Shown piece after piece: positions 8,303 through 16,796 of a DNA stretch of 64,000 nt. Location: assembly GCA_019636445.1 (NCBI GenBank), contig JAHBXO010000026.1:1-64000 (forward strand). Direction: 5' to 3'. Position numbers and translations under genes: made by a program. The DNA comes from Gemmataceae bacterium (GTDB taxonomy: Bacteria > Planctomycetota > Planctomycetia > Gemmatales > Gemmataceae). The first letter of the stretch is position 1; every line of letters starts with the position of its first letter. Under the pieces are notes generated by a model, which had not been told where the DNA came from, did not search any database, and was given only the letters and a program-made list of their open reading frames with translations.

Positions 8303-9580
8303 ATGTTTTCGTCCCGACTGACCGAGCGCACCCGTCGCGAAGTGCTGCAACTGACCTCCGCCGGCGTGTTCGCCGGCTCGCTCTCCGGCTGGATGCCGCT
8401 GCTCGCACGCGAGGCGGCGAAATCGCCGGTGAAGAAGCACAAGAGTTGCATCCTGCTCTTCATGGATGGCGGACCGACCCACAAGGACACGTGGGACCTC
8501 AAGCCCGAGAGCAAGGGCGCCGGCGAATTCAAGCCCATCAAGACCTCCGCGCCCGGCATCGAGATCAGCGAGCACCTGCCGAAGGTGGCGCAGCACATGC
8601 ACCGCGGCGTCATCGTTCGCGGCATGAGCAGCCCCGAAGGCGCCCACGGCCGCGCCAAATACTTCGCCCACACCGGATTCCGGGAAGGACAAGGCGGCGT
8701 CGTGTATCCGAGCCTCGGCTCGATCGTCTCCCAGCAACTCGGCAAAGCCGAAGCCACCGTCCCCAACTTCGTCTCCATCGCCGGCCGCACCTACGGCTCC
8801 GGCTTCCTCGGCCCCAAGCACCAACCATTGCAGGTCCAGAACGCCTCGGCCGGCGTCGAAGACCTCAAGGCCCTCGTGTCGAACACCCAATTCGAGAAGC
8901 GGGTCGGCCTGTTGAAGGAAATGGAAGACGCCTTCCATCGCGAATACAAGGTGGACCCCGCCAACGATCACAAGACCACCTACGAACGCGCCGTCGCCCT
9001 CATGAAGTCGAAGGAATCGAAGGCCTTCGACCTGACGCAGGAACCGTCGGCGTCCCGCTCCAAGTACGGCAGCGGCAAGTTCGCCGATGGCGTTCTCATG
9101 GCGCGCCGTCTCGTCGAAGTCGGCGTGCCGTTCGTCGAGGTCGGCCTCGGCGGCTGGGACACCCACCAGGACAACTTCGACCGCGTCAAAAAGCTCTCTG
9201 GCGAAGTCGATGCCGCCCTCGCGGCCCTGCTCGCCGATCTCGCGGACCGCGGCCTGCTTGACAGCACGCTCGTCGTCTGGATGGGCGAGTTCGGTCGCAC
9301 GCCGCACATCAACACCCGCGGCGCGAAGCCCGGCCGCGACCACTACCCGCGGGCCTGGAGCCTCGCCATGTTCGGCGGGAGCCTCAAGGGGGGCCGGACA
9401 ATCGGCAAAACCGACAAGGAAGGCGCCGAAGTCGTCGAACGGAAGACCTCCGTCCAGGACTTCCTCGCCACCACGTGCGAACTCCTCGGCATCGACCATG
9501 CGAAGGAGAACATCACCCCGACGGGCCGGCCGATCAAGCTCGTCGACAAGCCGAACCCGTTCACGAAGGACGTGGTTTGA
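8303..9580 (+). CDS. DUF1501 family protein (twin-arginine leader)
   Basis: This 425-residue DUF1501 protein has the alkaline phosphatase/sulfatase-like fold known for the family, but no proven activity. The N-terminus has TRREVLQLTSAGVFAGSL, resembling a twin-arginine (Tat) signal, so export of the folded protein is likely. Family landmarks are LLFMDGGPTHKDTWDLKP near residue 50, GLGGWDTHQDNF in the middle and WMGEFGRTP near residue 330, which include likely metal-binding Asp and His residues. It follows a DUF1549/DUF1553 gene by 55 bp. This pairing recurs widely in planctomycetes and points to joint action in the periplasm. Confidence 0.9.
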   Translation: MFSSRLTERTRREVLQLTSAGVFAGSLSGWMPLLAREAAKSPVKKHKSCILLFMDGGPTHKDTWDLKPESKGAGEFKPIKTSAPGIEISEHLPKVAQHMHRGVIVRGMSSPEGAHGRAKYFAHTGFREGQGGVVYPSLGSIVSQQLGKAEATVPNFVSIAGRTYGSGFLGPKHQPLQVQNASAGVEDLKALVSNTQFEKRVGLLKEMEDAFHREYKVDPANDHKTTYERAVALMKSKESKAFDLTQEPSASRSKYGSGKFADGVLMARRLVEVGVPFVEVGLGGWDTHQDNFDRVKKLSGEVDAALAALLADLADRGLLDSTLVVWMGEFGRTPHINTRGAKPGRDHYPRAWSLAMFGGSLKGGRTIGKTDKEGAEVVERKTSVQDFLATTCELLGIDHAKENITPTGRPIKLVDKPNPFTKDVV

Positions 9581-9610
9581 CCCGCGATCAGACCGTCAAA
9601 TGCGTTCAAG

Positions 9611-9631
9611 CGGCCGGGTCCACCCCGGCCG
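9611..9631 (+). terminator. GC-rich stem-loop between the DUF1501 and phosphoesterase genes
   Basis: CGGCCGGG and CCCGGCCG form a perfect 8-bp stem around a 5-nt loop, 30 bases after the DUF1501 stop codon. There is no strong T run. A terminator is plausible but unproven. Confidence 0.4.
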
Positions 9632-9743
9632 CGCGGCGTTTCGCCCCGATCCGAATTGTTGGGTTTCCCGATTCCGGTTCGTAACGTATACTTGAGCGAT
9701 TGTCCCACCACTGCGCACCGACCCGTCGCGGGAGTAGCCCGGC

Positions 9744-10496
9744 GTGAAGAAGGCTTTGATCAGCGATATCCACGGTAATCTGGAAGCCCTGGAGGCGGTC
9801 CTCGCGGATATCAAGTCCATGAGCATTACCGAGATCTATTGCCTCGGCGATGTGGTCGGTTACGGCCCCAACCCGCGCGAATGCATCGACCTGATCATGC
9901 GCGACTGCAAGCAGGTGCTGCTGGGCAACCACGACCAGGGCGCGATGTTCGACCCGGACGGATTCAACCAGGCGGCGGAAAAGGCGATCTTCTGGACCCG
10001 CGCCCAACTCGAAGCCGGCAGCGAACCCCGCACCACCCGCGAGAAACGCTGGGAGTTCCTCGCCGACCGGCCCCGTTCCATCAAGGAGAACGGCTTCCTC
10101 TACGTCCACGGCTCCGCGCGCAACCCGCTCAACGAATACGTCTTCCCCGAAGACATCTACAACGCCCGCAAGATGGAGCGCATCTTCTCGCTCGTCGAGA
10201 AGTACTGCTTCCAGGGCCACACGCACGTGCCCGGCATCTTCACCGAGAACATGCAGTTCCTCAGCCCCGACGACGTCGGGCAGGCTTACCAGTTGGACGA
10301 CAAGAAGACGCTGTGCAACGTGGGGTCGGTCGGCCAGCCACGCGACGGCAACCCGAAGGCCTGCTACGTGCTGCTCGAAAACAACATCATCAACTTCCGG
10401 CGCGTCGAATACGACTGGAAGAAGACCCGCGACAAGATCTATGCCATTCCCGACCTCGACAACTTCCTCGGCGACCGGCTCGGCGAAGGCCGTTGA
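9744..10496 (+). CDS. Metallophosphoesterase (calcineurin-like, YfcE/MJ0936 type)
   Basis: This 250-residue cytoplasmic metallophosphoesterase starts with GTG behind a GGGAG at a good distance. All dinuclear metal-site blocks are present: SDIHGN (7-12), GDVVGYGPNP (35-44), LLGNHD (59-64) and QGHTHVPG (about 156-163). The GDVVGYGPNP variant is typical of the MJ0936/YfcE-like group. The natural substrate cannot be predicted; members of the family hydrolyse phosphodiesters in test reactions. The gene ends tail-to-tail with the BatA/VWA gene, only 6 bp apart. Confidence 0.9.
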   Translation: MKKALISDIHGNLEALEAVLADIKSMSITEIYCLGDVVGYGPNPRECIDLIMRDCKQVLLGNHDQGAMFDPDGFNQAAEKAIFWTRAQLEAGSEPRTTREKRWEFLADRPRSIKENGFLYVHGSARNPLNEYVFPEDIYNARKMERIFSLVEKYCFQGHTHVPGIFTENMQFLSPDDVGQAYQLDDKKTLCNVGSVGQPRDGNPKACYVLLENNIINFRRVEYDWKKTRDKIYAIPDLDNFLGDRLGEGR

Positions 10497-10502
10497 GGCC
10501 GC

Positions 10503-12728
10503 TCAGCCCGGCCGGCGGTAGAACCGGTTCGCCAGCCAGCTTTCGCCGCACAGCAGAAACAGCACCGCGATCAACAGCCACGGGAACAGGTCCAGCGGCT
10601 GGTTGAACTTCGTCGTCAGCACCTCGCGCAATTTCACGTCCTTCGCCAGGGGGACGACGCTCTTGGGGCCGAGTACGCCCTCGATCGTCTCCTCGGGCAC
10701 CTTCGTCAGGTTCCATTCCTCGGTCGGCACGTTGAGCGCGAAACCATCGCGCCAGTTGCCACCTTCCAGCGCCACGGCGAACGGCCCCGGCGTCGCGGTC
10801 CGGTTGGTCGGCAGGCGCACCTCGGTCTGCCCCTCGCCCAACTCCAACTCCGCGTCGCGACCGCTGATCCCGCGTCCTTCGAAGAGCAGTTTCGTCCCCT
10901 TCTTCACGTCCCCCTTCGGCAGCGGCACCGCGATCGGTTGGCCGGTGGCGAAGTTGAAGTTGGCGTCCGACGGATCGCCGCAGAGGTACCGCAGCAGCAG
11001 GTTCGGATAGACCACGATCCAGGACGTGTCGAACGCCCAGTAATTGTTCCAGGTCTTCCCCCCCTCGACGGGCGTTTCGAGCGGGGTGGTGAGGAGCAGT
11101 ACGCGGCCACGACGGGTGCCGATGCTCCGTTCCAACACGGCCGGTCGGCGGGCGTTCGGTTCGTCGGAGTCGTCGTATCGGACGACGACCGTGCCTTCCG
11201 GAAGCGGTTCGAAGTCCCAGAATTGCCAGGCCCGGCGCGGGTTCACGATGACGTCGACGCCGCCCTTGAGTTTCCAATCGCGGAACGGCGCGAGCATCGG
11301 GTGGCGCAGGGCCGCGTCGTCGAGCAGCCATGTCGCGCCGGCGCGACGGGGATCCGCGGCAGGCCGGTCGGCCAGGGACACTTCAAAATTCTGTGCCTTG
11401 AGCGCCGCCGGCAGAAGGCGCGCGGCGGCCTCGGTGGTCGCGCGGTAGGCATCCGGCTTCACGGCCATGCCCGGCATCACCAGCAGTTGTCCGCCGGCTT
11501 CCACGTACGGCAACAACTTCGGCCACAGCGCGGTCGGGTCCAGCACGGCCAGCACGCAGACCGCCTCGTAGCCGGCGAGCGGCGGCAGTTCGTCCGTCGA
11601 TTTGCGCACATCGCAGGCGAACTCGCCCTTCGCGTCGTGCGCCTCCTTCCAGAAGTTCGCGTCGGCGGGGTCGTCCGCGAGCACGAGAACGCGGCGAGGT
11701 TCCGCGACCTTGAACGCGAAGTACCGGACGTTGTCGGCTTCGAGGTTGTCCGGGGTCTCCAGGCTGAACTCGATCTGGTGGAGGCCGGGCGGGAGCCGGC
11801 GGCCGTCGAACGTGAACGCGACCGCGGCGGCACCGCCGGCGGGCACCTTCACGATCTTCCGTTCGACAAGGTTCTCGACGGTCGACACCTTCGCGATCAC
11901 GGTCGCCTCGACGCCTTCGCCCGCCGCCGCCACCGTCGCGTTCACGGTCACCGGCTCGTCCTTCGGCACGATCTGCGGCTTCATCTCCACGGCCGCGATC
12001 GCCACGTTCGACGGCGCGTCGATCCCCACGTCGAGGAACAGGTGCGCCACCGGCGGCACGGGGATCGTGTCCCGCAGTTTCGCAAGGTCCTCGCCGCGGG
12101 TCGCATCCCAGCATGCGGCCGTACGGTCGGAGAAGACCGCGACGAGGCGCGGCATCGGTTCGGACGCATCCGACTCGGCATCGACGGTGCGGAGCAACTG
12201 GTACGCCGTCGCCAGCGCCGTCGTCACAGGCACGGCGACGCCGCGAGGTTCCTTCAGATCCTCGATCTTCCGTCGCGCATCCGCGACGGAAAGTTCCCAT
12301 CCGCCCCCGGGTTCCGCCGGATCGAGCACGGCCACGCGCGAGGTCGACGGCAGATCGTCCAGCAACTCGAGGGCGCGCCGCTTCGCTTCGGCCAGTCGGG
12401 TCCGATCGTTCGAGACGTACCCCATGCTCGGCGACGCGTCGAGGATGAAGACCGCGGCCACGGGTTGTTCGCCGCCGAAATTCAGCCCGCCCAGCGTGCC
12501 GGCGAGTTGGGGTTGGTAGAGCGCGAGGCCGAACAACGCGATGAGGAGCATGCGAAGGAGCAGCAGCAGGAAATGTCGCAGGCGCATCTTGCGCTGGTTG
12601 ATCTTCCGGCGCTTTTCGAGGAAGCGGATGGCGGGGAACAGGAGCCGCTTCGGTTCCTGCTTCAGGATGAGGTGAAGCAGAACCGGCAACCCGACGAGTG
12701 CGGCCGTGGCGATCAGGATCGCGTGCAT
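10503..12728 (-). CDS. BatA/VWA membrane protein
   Basis: This 741-residue protein opens with the BatA-type N-terminus: a first membrane helix (ILIATAALVGLPVLLHLIL), the basic segment that follows it (KRRKINQRKMRLRHFL) and a second helix (LLLLRMLLIALFGLALY). A von Willebrand factor A domain follows at about residues 88-270, with an intact MIDAS start (FILDASPSMG, DxSxS). The rest is a large extracytoplasmic region with a class I glutamine-amidotransferase-like section (LVLADDPADANFW, YEAVCVLAVLDP). A C-terminal membrane helix (LFPWLLIAVLFLLCGESWLANR) ends it. Homologues usually sit beside MoxR ATPase and DUF58 genes; none are here. It probably acts in envelope maturation or stress, with function inferred only from the family. 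The next gene upstream is the sigma factor on the same strand. Confidence 0.85.
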   Translation of the reverse strand: MHAILIATAALVGLPVLLHLILKQEPKRLLFPAIRFLEKRRKINQRKMRLRHFLLLLLRMLLIALFGLALYQPQLAGTLGGLNFGGEQPVAAVFILDASPSMGYVSNDRTRLAEAKRRALELLDDLPSTSRVAVLDPAEPGGGWELSVADARRKIEDLKEPRGVAVPVTTALATAYQLLRTVDAESDASEPMPRLVAVFSDRTAACWDATRGEDLAKLRDTIPVPPVAHLFLDVGIDAPSNVAIAAVEMKPQIVPKDEPVTVNATVAAAGEGVEATVIAKVSTVENLVERKIVKVPAGGAAAVAFTFDGRRLPPGLHQIEFSLETPDNLEADNVRYFAFKVAEPRRVLVLADDPADANFWKEAHDAKGEFACDVRKSTDELPPLAGYEAVCVLAVLDPTALWPKLLPYVEAGGQLLVMPGMAVKPDAYRATTEAAARLLPAALKAQNFEVSLADRPAADPRRAGATWLLDDAALRHPMLAPFRDWKLKGGVDVIVNPRRAWQFWDFEPLPEGTVVVRYDDSDEPNARRPAVLERSIGTRRGRVLLLTTPLETPVEGGKTWNNYWAFDTSWIVVYPNLLLRYLCGDPSDANFNFATGQPIAVPLPKGDVKKGTKLLFEGRGISGRDAELELGEGQTEVRLPTNRTATPGPFAVALEGGNWRDGFALNVPTEEWNLTKVPEETIEGVLGPKSVVPLAKDVKLREVLTTKFNQPLDLFPWLLIAVLFLLCGESWLANRFYRRPG

Positions 12729-12753
12729 GCGGGAATTGTAGTCGCCCGACGGC

Positions 12754-13416
12754 TTACTTCGATTCGCCGGTCTTCACTTCCGTCCGCCGCGCCTCGCGCA
12801 GGTCGCTCGCGGACAGGACCGGAATGTCGGTACCGCTGTGCCGGCGGTACTTGCGCAGCTTCTCGCGCGCCCGGCTGAGGACGGCACCGATGGTGTTCAC
12901 CGGTACGCCGGTCTCGGTGCTGATCTCCTCGTAGGTACGCCCTTCGAGATAGAACAGCCGGACGATCTCCCGTTCCTTGCCGGAGAGCTTGCGCAGCAGG
13001 CGGTCGACTTCGTCGAGCCGTTCGAGGCTCTTGATTTCGGCGATGGAGCCTTCGGCCGAATCGGGGACGTCGTCGATGCGGGCCTCGCCCTTGCGGATCG
13101 CCTCGCGGACCGCCTGACGGCGCGTCAGTTCGTGGACGCAAATTCGCCGGGCGATCACGGTCAGGTAGGTCGAGAGGCTGGCGTTGCCTCGGAACTGCCG
13201 CAGCACCTTGTAGTCGTCCGCGACGATCTGGAGCAGCACCTCCGCGGCAATGTCCTCCACGTCCTCCGCGTTGATCTTCGCGCTGCGCAGGTGCGCCGTG
13301 TATCCGATGACGTGATAGATGAGGCTGAGGTAGCGGTCGACGAAATCGTTCCACGCGCCGGGCTGTTTTTTGAGACAGCGATGCAGGAGATCACGGTCGA
13401 CCGGTGTGAGTGCCAC
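12754..13416 (-). CDS. ECF-type RNA polymerase sigma factor
   Basis: I place the start at a GTG with a perfect GGAGG seven bases upstream, giving 220 residues. Region 2 is recognisable: WNDFVDRYLSLIYHVIGY, DVEDIAAEVLLQIV, and FRGNASLSTYLTVIARRICV for -10 binding. Region 4 is LSGKEREIVRLFYLEGRTYEEISTETGVPVNTIGAVLSRAREKLRKY with a clear helix-turn-helix. The last 25 residues (after RRHSG) are a short tail. No anti-sigma factor is visible beside it. The gene precedes the VWA membrane protein gene on the same strand by 25 bp, so the two may be cotranscribed and the VWA protein may share its stimulus. Confidence 0.9.
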   Translation of the reverse strand: MALTPVDRDLLHRCLKKQPGAWNDFVDRYLSLIYHVIGYTAHLRSAKINAEDVEDIAAEVLLQIVADDYKVLRQFRGNASLSTYLTVIARRICVHELTRRQAVREAIRKGEARIDDVPDSAEGSIAEIKSLERLDEVDRLLRKLSGKEREIVRLFYLEGRTYEEISTETGVPVNTIGAVLSRAREKLRKYRRHSGTDIPVLSASDLREARRTEVKTGESK

Positions 13417-13517
13417 GGGTCCGCCTCCGAGGGTACTCTCTACCCTAGCCGAGAAATCGCCGGATCTCAATGGGGGGAAGCGTGATCCCGGTGAATCGCG
13501 TCCGCGTGACGTTGGCA

Positions 13518-13576
13518 CGACCGGCGCGCGGCAAACTGCGCCGGTCGCGCCCGTCCCGCCGGTCGCGCCCGTCTCG
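13518..13576. repeat. Inverted repeat plus 18-bp tandem duplication between divergent genes
   Basis: A perfect 10-bp inverted repeat (cgaccggcgc at 13518-13527, gcgccggtcg at 13538-13547) overlaps an 18-bp unit (ccggtcgcgcccgtc followed by ccg or tcg) present twice in tandem at 13541-13558 and 13559-13576. Both lie between the divergent sigma factor and DUF1573 genes, so a regulatory role is possible. Confidence 0.5.
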
Positions 13577-13701
13577 CCGATGGCAAAGGCGGATGCGCCG
13601 CCTTTCCTCCGTCCCTTGCCCGGAACCCCGCGATTCCCCGTAAGCGCCGGCCGATTTTCCCGGTACGGCGTGCGGGAGATGCACGCACCGGAGGCATACG
13701 G

Positions 13702-14715
13702 ATGGCACGCACCTGGATCGGACTCGTCACGTTAGGGCTGGTACCATTGGCGCTCGCGGCGCAACCGTACCCGTCGGCCGGCACACCCGGCGTTTTCGTG
13801 CCCTGGGCCAACAAATTGTTCAAGAAGGACAATCCGCCCGCGGTCATCGTCCACGACTTCGGCACGGTGCCCCACGGCACGCTCCTCACGCACAAATTCA
13901 CCTTCACGAACATCTACGACGTCCCGATGCAGATCATCGACGTGCGCAAGAGCTGCACCTGCCTCGACGCCGACCCGCCGCAGAAGGTCCTCCAGCCGCA
14001 CGAGTCGGCCGAGATCGTGCTGACGATGAACGCCGCGAAGTTCAACGGTCCGAACGCGCAGACCTTTTACCTGACCTTCGGGCCGCAGTACGTGTCGACG
14101 GCGGTGATCCGCGTGCAGGCGAACAGCCGCGCGGACGTGCAGTTGACGCCGGGCTACGTGAATTTCGGCGTGGTGCCACAGGGCACGAAGTCGTCGCAGG
14201 CGGTGACGGTGCGCTACGTCGGCACGAAGCGGGACTGGAAGATCACGGAAGTGGTGAAGCCGAGCGGTCCGTTCGACGTGGAGTTGGCCGCGGGGAAAGG
14301 ATCGGACTTCCAGATCACCGTCGGTCTGAAAGCCGACGCCGCCCCCGGCGCGATCCTTGAGCCGATCACGTTGAAGACGAACGACCCGACTGCGTCACAG
14401 TTGCAGTTCAACGTGGCCGCCGTCGTCCAGGCCCCCATCTCCGTCGCGCCCGAGAAGGTGAAGTTCGAGGGGGTGAAACTCGGCGAAGAGGCGACCAAAA
14501 AGGTGATCCTGCGATCCACCAAGTCGTTCAAGGTGGAGGCGCTCGCCGACTCCGGCGACGGCCTCACGGTCGAACCGTTCCCCGCGGCGGCACCGGTTCA
14601 GATCGTCACCGTGAAGTTCAAGCCCGTCGGCATCGGCTCGTGGAAGCGCGAGCTGAAGATCAAGACCGACCTCGGCGAAGCGCCGCTGACGGTCGAGTTG
14701 GAAGCCGTGCCGTAA
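13702..14715 (+). CDS. Secreted DUF1573 protein
   Basis: This 337-residue protein has a signal peptide (MARTWIGLVTLGLVPLALAAQ). It contains three immunoglobulin-like beta domains of the DUF1573 type. The first has the signature HDFGTVPHGTLLTHKFTFTN followed by KSCTC (about residues 93-97). The later copies begin VNFGVVPQGTKSSQ and VKFEGVKLGEEATKK. DUF1573 proteins are abundant in planctomycetes and Bacteroidetes; the cysteines may form a disulphide or bind a ligand, but function is unknown. It is divergent from the sigma factor gene across a 285-bp gap with repeats, and converges on the prenyltransferase-like gene. Confidence 0.85.
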   Translation: MARTWIGLVTLGLVPLALAAQPYPSAGTPGVFVPWANKLFKKDNPPAVIVHDFGTVPHGTLLTHKFTFTNIYDVPMQIIDVRKSCTCLDADPPQKVLQPHESAEIVLTMNAAKFNGPNAQTFYLTFGPQYVSTAVIRVQANSRADVQLTPGYVNFGVVPQGTKSSQAVTVRYVGTKRDWKITEVVKPSGPFDVELAAGKGSDFQITVGLKADAAPGAILEPITLKTNDPTASQLQFNVAAVVQAPISVAPEKVKFEGVKLGEEATKKVILRSTKSFKVEALADSGDGLTVEPFPAAAPVQIVTVKFKPVGIGSWKRELKIKTDLGEAPLTVELEAVP

Positions 14716-14734
14716 GAATCGGCATCCGCCGCGA

Positions 14735-16645
14735 TCAGTTCTTCGGCCCGTCGATGGTGTACCACGACTTCCACTCGTCGAGCGCGATCCGCTTACGGTC
14801 GTCGTTCGCGCCGGTCGGCGGGCCGAAATCCTTGTTGAACATCGCCTTCAACGATGCCCGCGCGGCGCGGACGACGATGTCGTCGATGTCCGTCACCCGT
14901 TCGATGAGGTCGAGCGTCAGGGTGCGATCGTCCTTCATGGCGGCGGCGAGGCAGGCGGCGCGGCGGAGTTCGGCGTCGCGGTCCTTCATGAGGCGGGCGA
15001 GCGTCTCGGAGTTCATGCGCACGAGCCGGTCGGCGAGGGCTTCGCGGGCCATGATCGAGCGCTTTTCGGACAGGAACGGGATCGACTGGGCGAGTCCGGC
15101 GGTCCACTGGCCCCCCTTGTTCTCGCGCGCGGCTTTCAACTTCGCGTCCCACTTCGCATCGGTCTGGCGCGCGATCAAGCCGTTGGCGATCCGGTCCGCC
15201 TCCGAGGGGCCGCGCACGCGGGCGGCTTCGGGGTTCTTGGGGTCGGGCGGACCTTCGGTGTTCACGTCGATCTTGCGCCCCATGGCGGCGATCGCGATCG
15301 GCCCGCCGCGCGAGCCGCGCAATTCGCCCGCGCCCGGGTCCTTCACCTTGCCGTCGATCTGACGGGTGAGGTCCGACACGAGGTTGGATTTCTTGAGGAA
15401 GAGCACCGCAAAGGCCGTTTCGACGGCGGGGCCGTGGCTCCCACCCCATGAACCATCGGCTTTCTGCTCGGGCAGAAGCCGCTTCACGCCCCAGTCGTAC
15501 CAGTCGACATCGCCGATGGTCTGCAGCCCGTACGCCACGGCGACGCGTTCGAGGGACCAGACGAAATAGAGGTCGCCGGTGCCGCCCCAGTGGCCCCCTT
15601 GCGGGACGTTGCCGCCCGGTGCCTTGGATCCGATGACTCGCCCGAGCGCCAGCAGGGCGCGGTCGATCGCCATGTCGCGCACGGTCGGGGGTTTCTTCTT
15701 TTGCTTATCCTCGTCGTCCTCCATCTCTTCGTCGGTTTCGTCCTCTTCCTCCTTGGGCTTTTCGTCCTTGCCCGGGGGATTGAAGAAGGCATCGTCGTCC
15801 TTGACCTTGCGGGGTTTGTCGGGGTTGCCTTCGCCGACGAGTTTCTTGCCGGATTTTCGCGCTTCGTCGTTGGCCTTGCCGACGGCCAGGCCGAGCAGCC
15901 CGGCGCAGGTCATCGCGGGCGTGGACGAACCACCGGTGCCGACGTTGTAGCCCCAGCCATGATCGACCGGGCTTTGCGTGCGCAGGAAGCGATTGTCGAT
16001 CGCGTTGATCGCCGCACTGGCCGGCACGCCGCGGCGCTGGGCCACCCAGGTGCCGACGATCGCGAACTGCGTGTTCGAGTTGTCATCGCCCCCCATCATC
16101 ATCCCTTCACCGACTCCGCCCCCCAAGTTCCGCCGGCCCCCGCGAAGAATCTTCTGGGCTTCGGGGTGGAGTCCCGTGCCGATCGGTTTGAGGGCGCCGG
16201 CCAACCGGAGTTGCTCCGCCGCCGGAATGGGCTCTCCGCACGAGTAGGACCAACCGCCGAAGTTGTTCTGCCCGACCAGCAGCCGGGCACCCAGCACTTG
16301 GATGAGCGGTACGTCGCGCGAGTCGTTGAGTTTGTCCAGGAACAAGATGCCGAGCGCGAGGTTGTACGTCTTCGTTTCACCGAGTCCCGTCTCGCGCACC
16401 CCCTTGGCGATGGCGAGGATCACGGGGTCGTTGGCGGGCAGTTCCGCCTCGAGCATCGCGAGGCCCGCCAGCGCCGTCGCGCCGATGCCGTGCGTCGTGT
16501 CCTGGAAGGCGGCTTTCTTCAGGAATTCCACACCGCGTTTGATGGCAGCGTTGTTCTTCTCCGGATCGACGGCCGCACGACTGCCGGGAGCCGGCAACAG
16601 CGCACACAAGGCACCCAGGCAGAGTATCGGCAGAACGTGACGCAT
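14735..16645 (-). CDS. Secreted prenyltransferase/squalene-cyclase-like repeat protein
   Basis: The start before RHVLPILCLGALCALLPAPGSRA gives a signal peptide and 636 residues. The body carries alpha-alpha barrel repeats of the prenyltransferase/terpene cyclase-like type: FGGWSYSCGE, DHGWGYNVG and ADGSWGGSHGPAVETAFAVLFL are QW-like turns. No catalytic DxDD motif is seen, so a binding or scaffold role is more likely than catalysis. A very acidic linker (EEEDETDEEMEDDED, about residues 290-310) splits the repeats. The last 150 residues look HEAT-like (LADRLVRMNSETLARLMKDR, AELRRAACLAAAMKD). Such proteins are common in planctomycetes and uncharacterised. An inverted repeat lies just upstream. 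Confidence 0.75.
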   Translation of the reverse strand: MRHVLPILCLGALCALLPAPGSRAAVDPEKNNAAIKRGVEFLKKAAFQDTTHGIGATALAGLAMLEAELPANDPVILAIAKGVRETGLGETKTYNLALGILFLDKLNDSRDVPLIQVLGARLLVGQNNFGGWSYSCGEPIPAAEQLRLAGALKPIGTGLHPEAQKILRGGRRNLGGGVGEGMMMGGDDNSNTQFAIVGTWVAQRRGVPASAAINAIDNRFLRTQSPVDHGWGYNVGTGGSSTPAMTCAGLLGLAVGKANDEARKSGKKLVGEGNPDKPRKVKDDDAFFNPPGKDEKPKEEEDETDEEMEDDEDKQKKKPPTVRDMAIDRALLALGRVIGSKAPGGNVPQGGHWGGTGDLYFVWSLERVAVAYGLQTIGDVDWYDWGVKRLLPEQKADGSWGGSHGPAVETAFAVLFLKKSNLVSDLTRQIDGKVKDPGAGELRGSRGGPIAIAAMGRKIDVNTEGPPDPKNPEAARVRGPSEADRIANGLIARQTDAKWDAKLKAARENKGGQWTAGLAQSIPFLSEKRSIMAREALADRLVRMNSETLARLMKDRDAELRRAACLAAAMKDDRTLTLDLIERVTDIDDIVVRAARASLKAMFNKDFGPPTGANDDRKRIALDEWKSWYTIDGPKN

Positions 16646-16665
16646 CGCGGTCCCTCGAACCACTG

Positions 16666-16690
16666 TTCGGACAAGTCTAGTATGTCCGAA
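16666..16690 (-). promoter_or_regulatory. Inverted repeat upstream of the prenyltransferase-like gene
   Basis: TTCGGACA and TGTCCGAA form a perfect 8-bp inverted repeat with a 9-bp spacer, ending 21 bp before the start codon. The size and position suit a dimeric repressor or activator site. No known consensus is recognised. Confidence 0.35.
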
Positions 16691-16725
16691 TGCCCCGTGC
16701 CGGTCCACAGCGCATTCCGATTCCC

Positions 16726-16747
16726 CCCTCGGACGTTCGTCCGCGGG
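16726..16747. repeat. REP-like hairpin 1, left side, reverse orientation
   Basis: A 9-bp stem with one mismatch (ccctcggac / gtccgcggg) and loop GTTC, followed by CTTCC. Reverse-complemented it matches the other copies: GAAG, then a stem of CCCGCGGAC, then a GAAC loop. Confidence 0.8.
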
Positions 16748-16771
16748 CTTCCGGGTCTGATCGGGGCGAAG

Positions 16772-16793
16772 CCCGCGGACGACCGTCCGCGGG
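16772..16793. repeat. REP-like hairpin 2, left side, forward orientation
   Basis: A perfect 9-bp stem (cccgcggac / gtccgcggg) with loop GACC, preceded by GAAG and followed by GGAGTCA. The TCA of that tail is the reverse complement of the transposase stop codon, so the hairpin abuts the end of the gene. Confidence 0.85.
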
Positions 16794-16796
16794 GAG

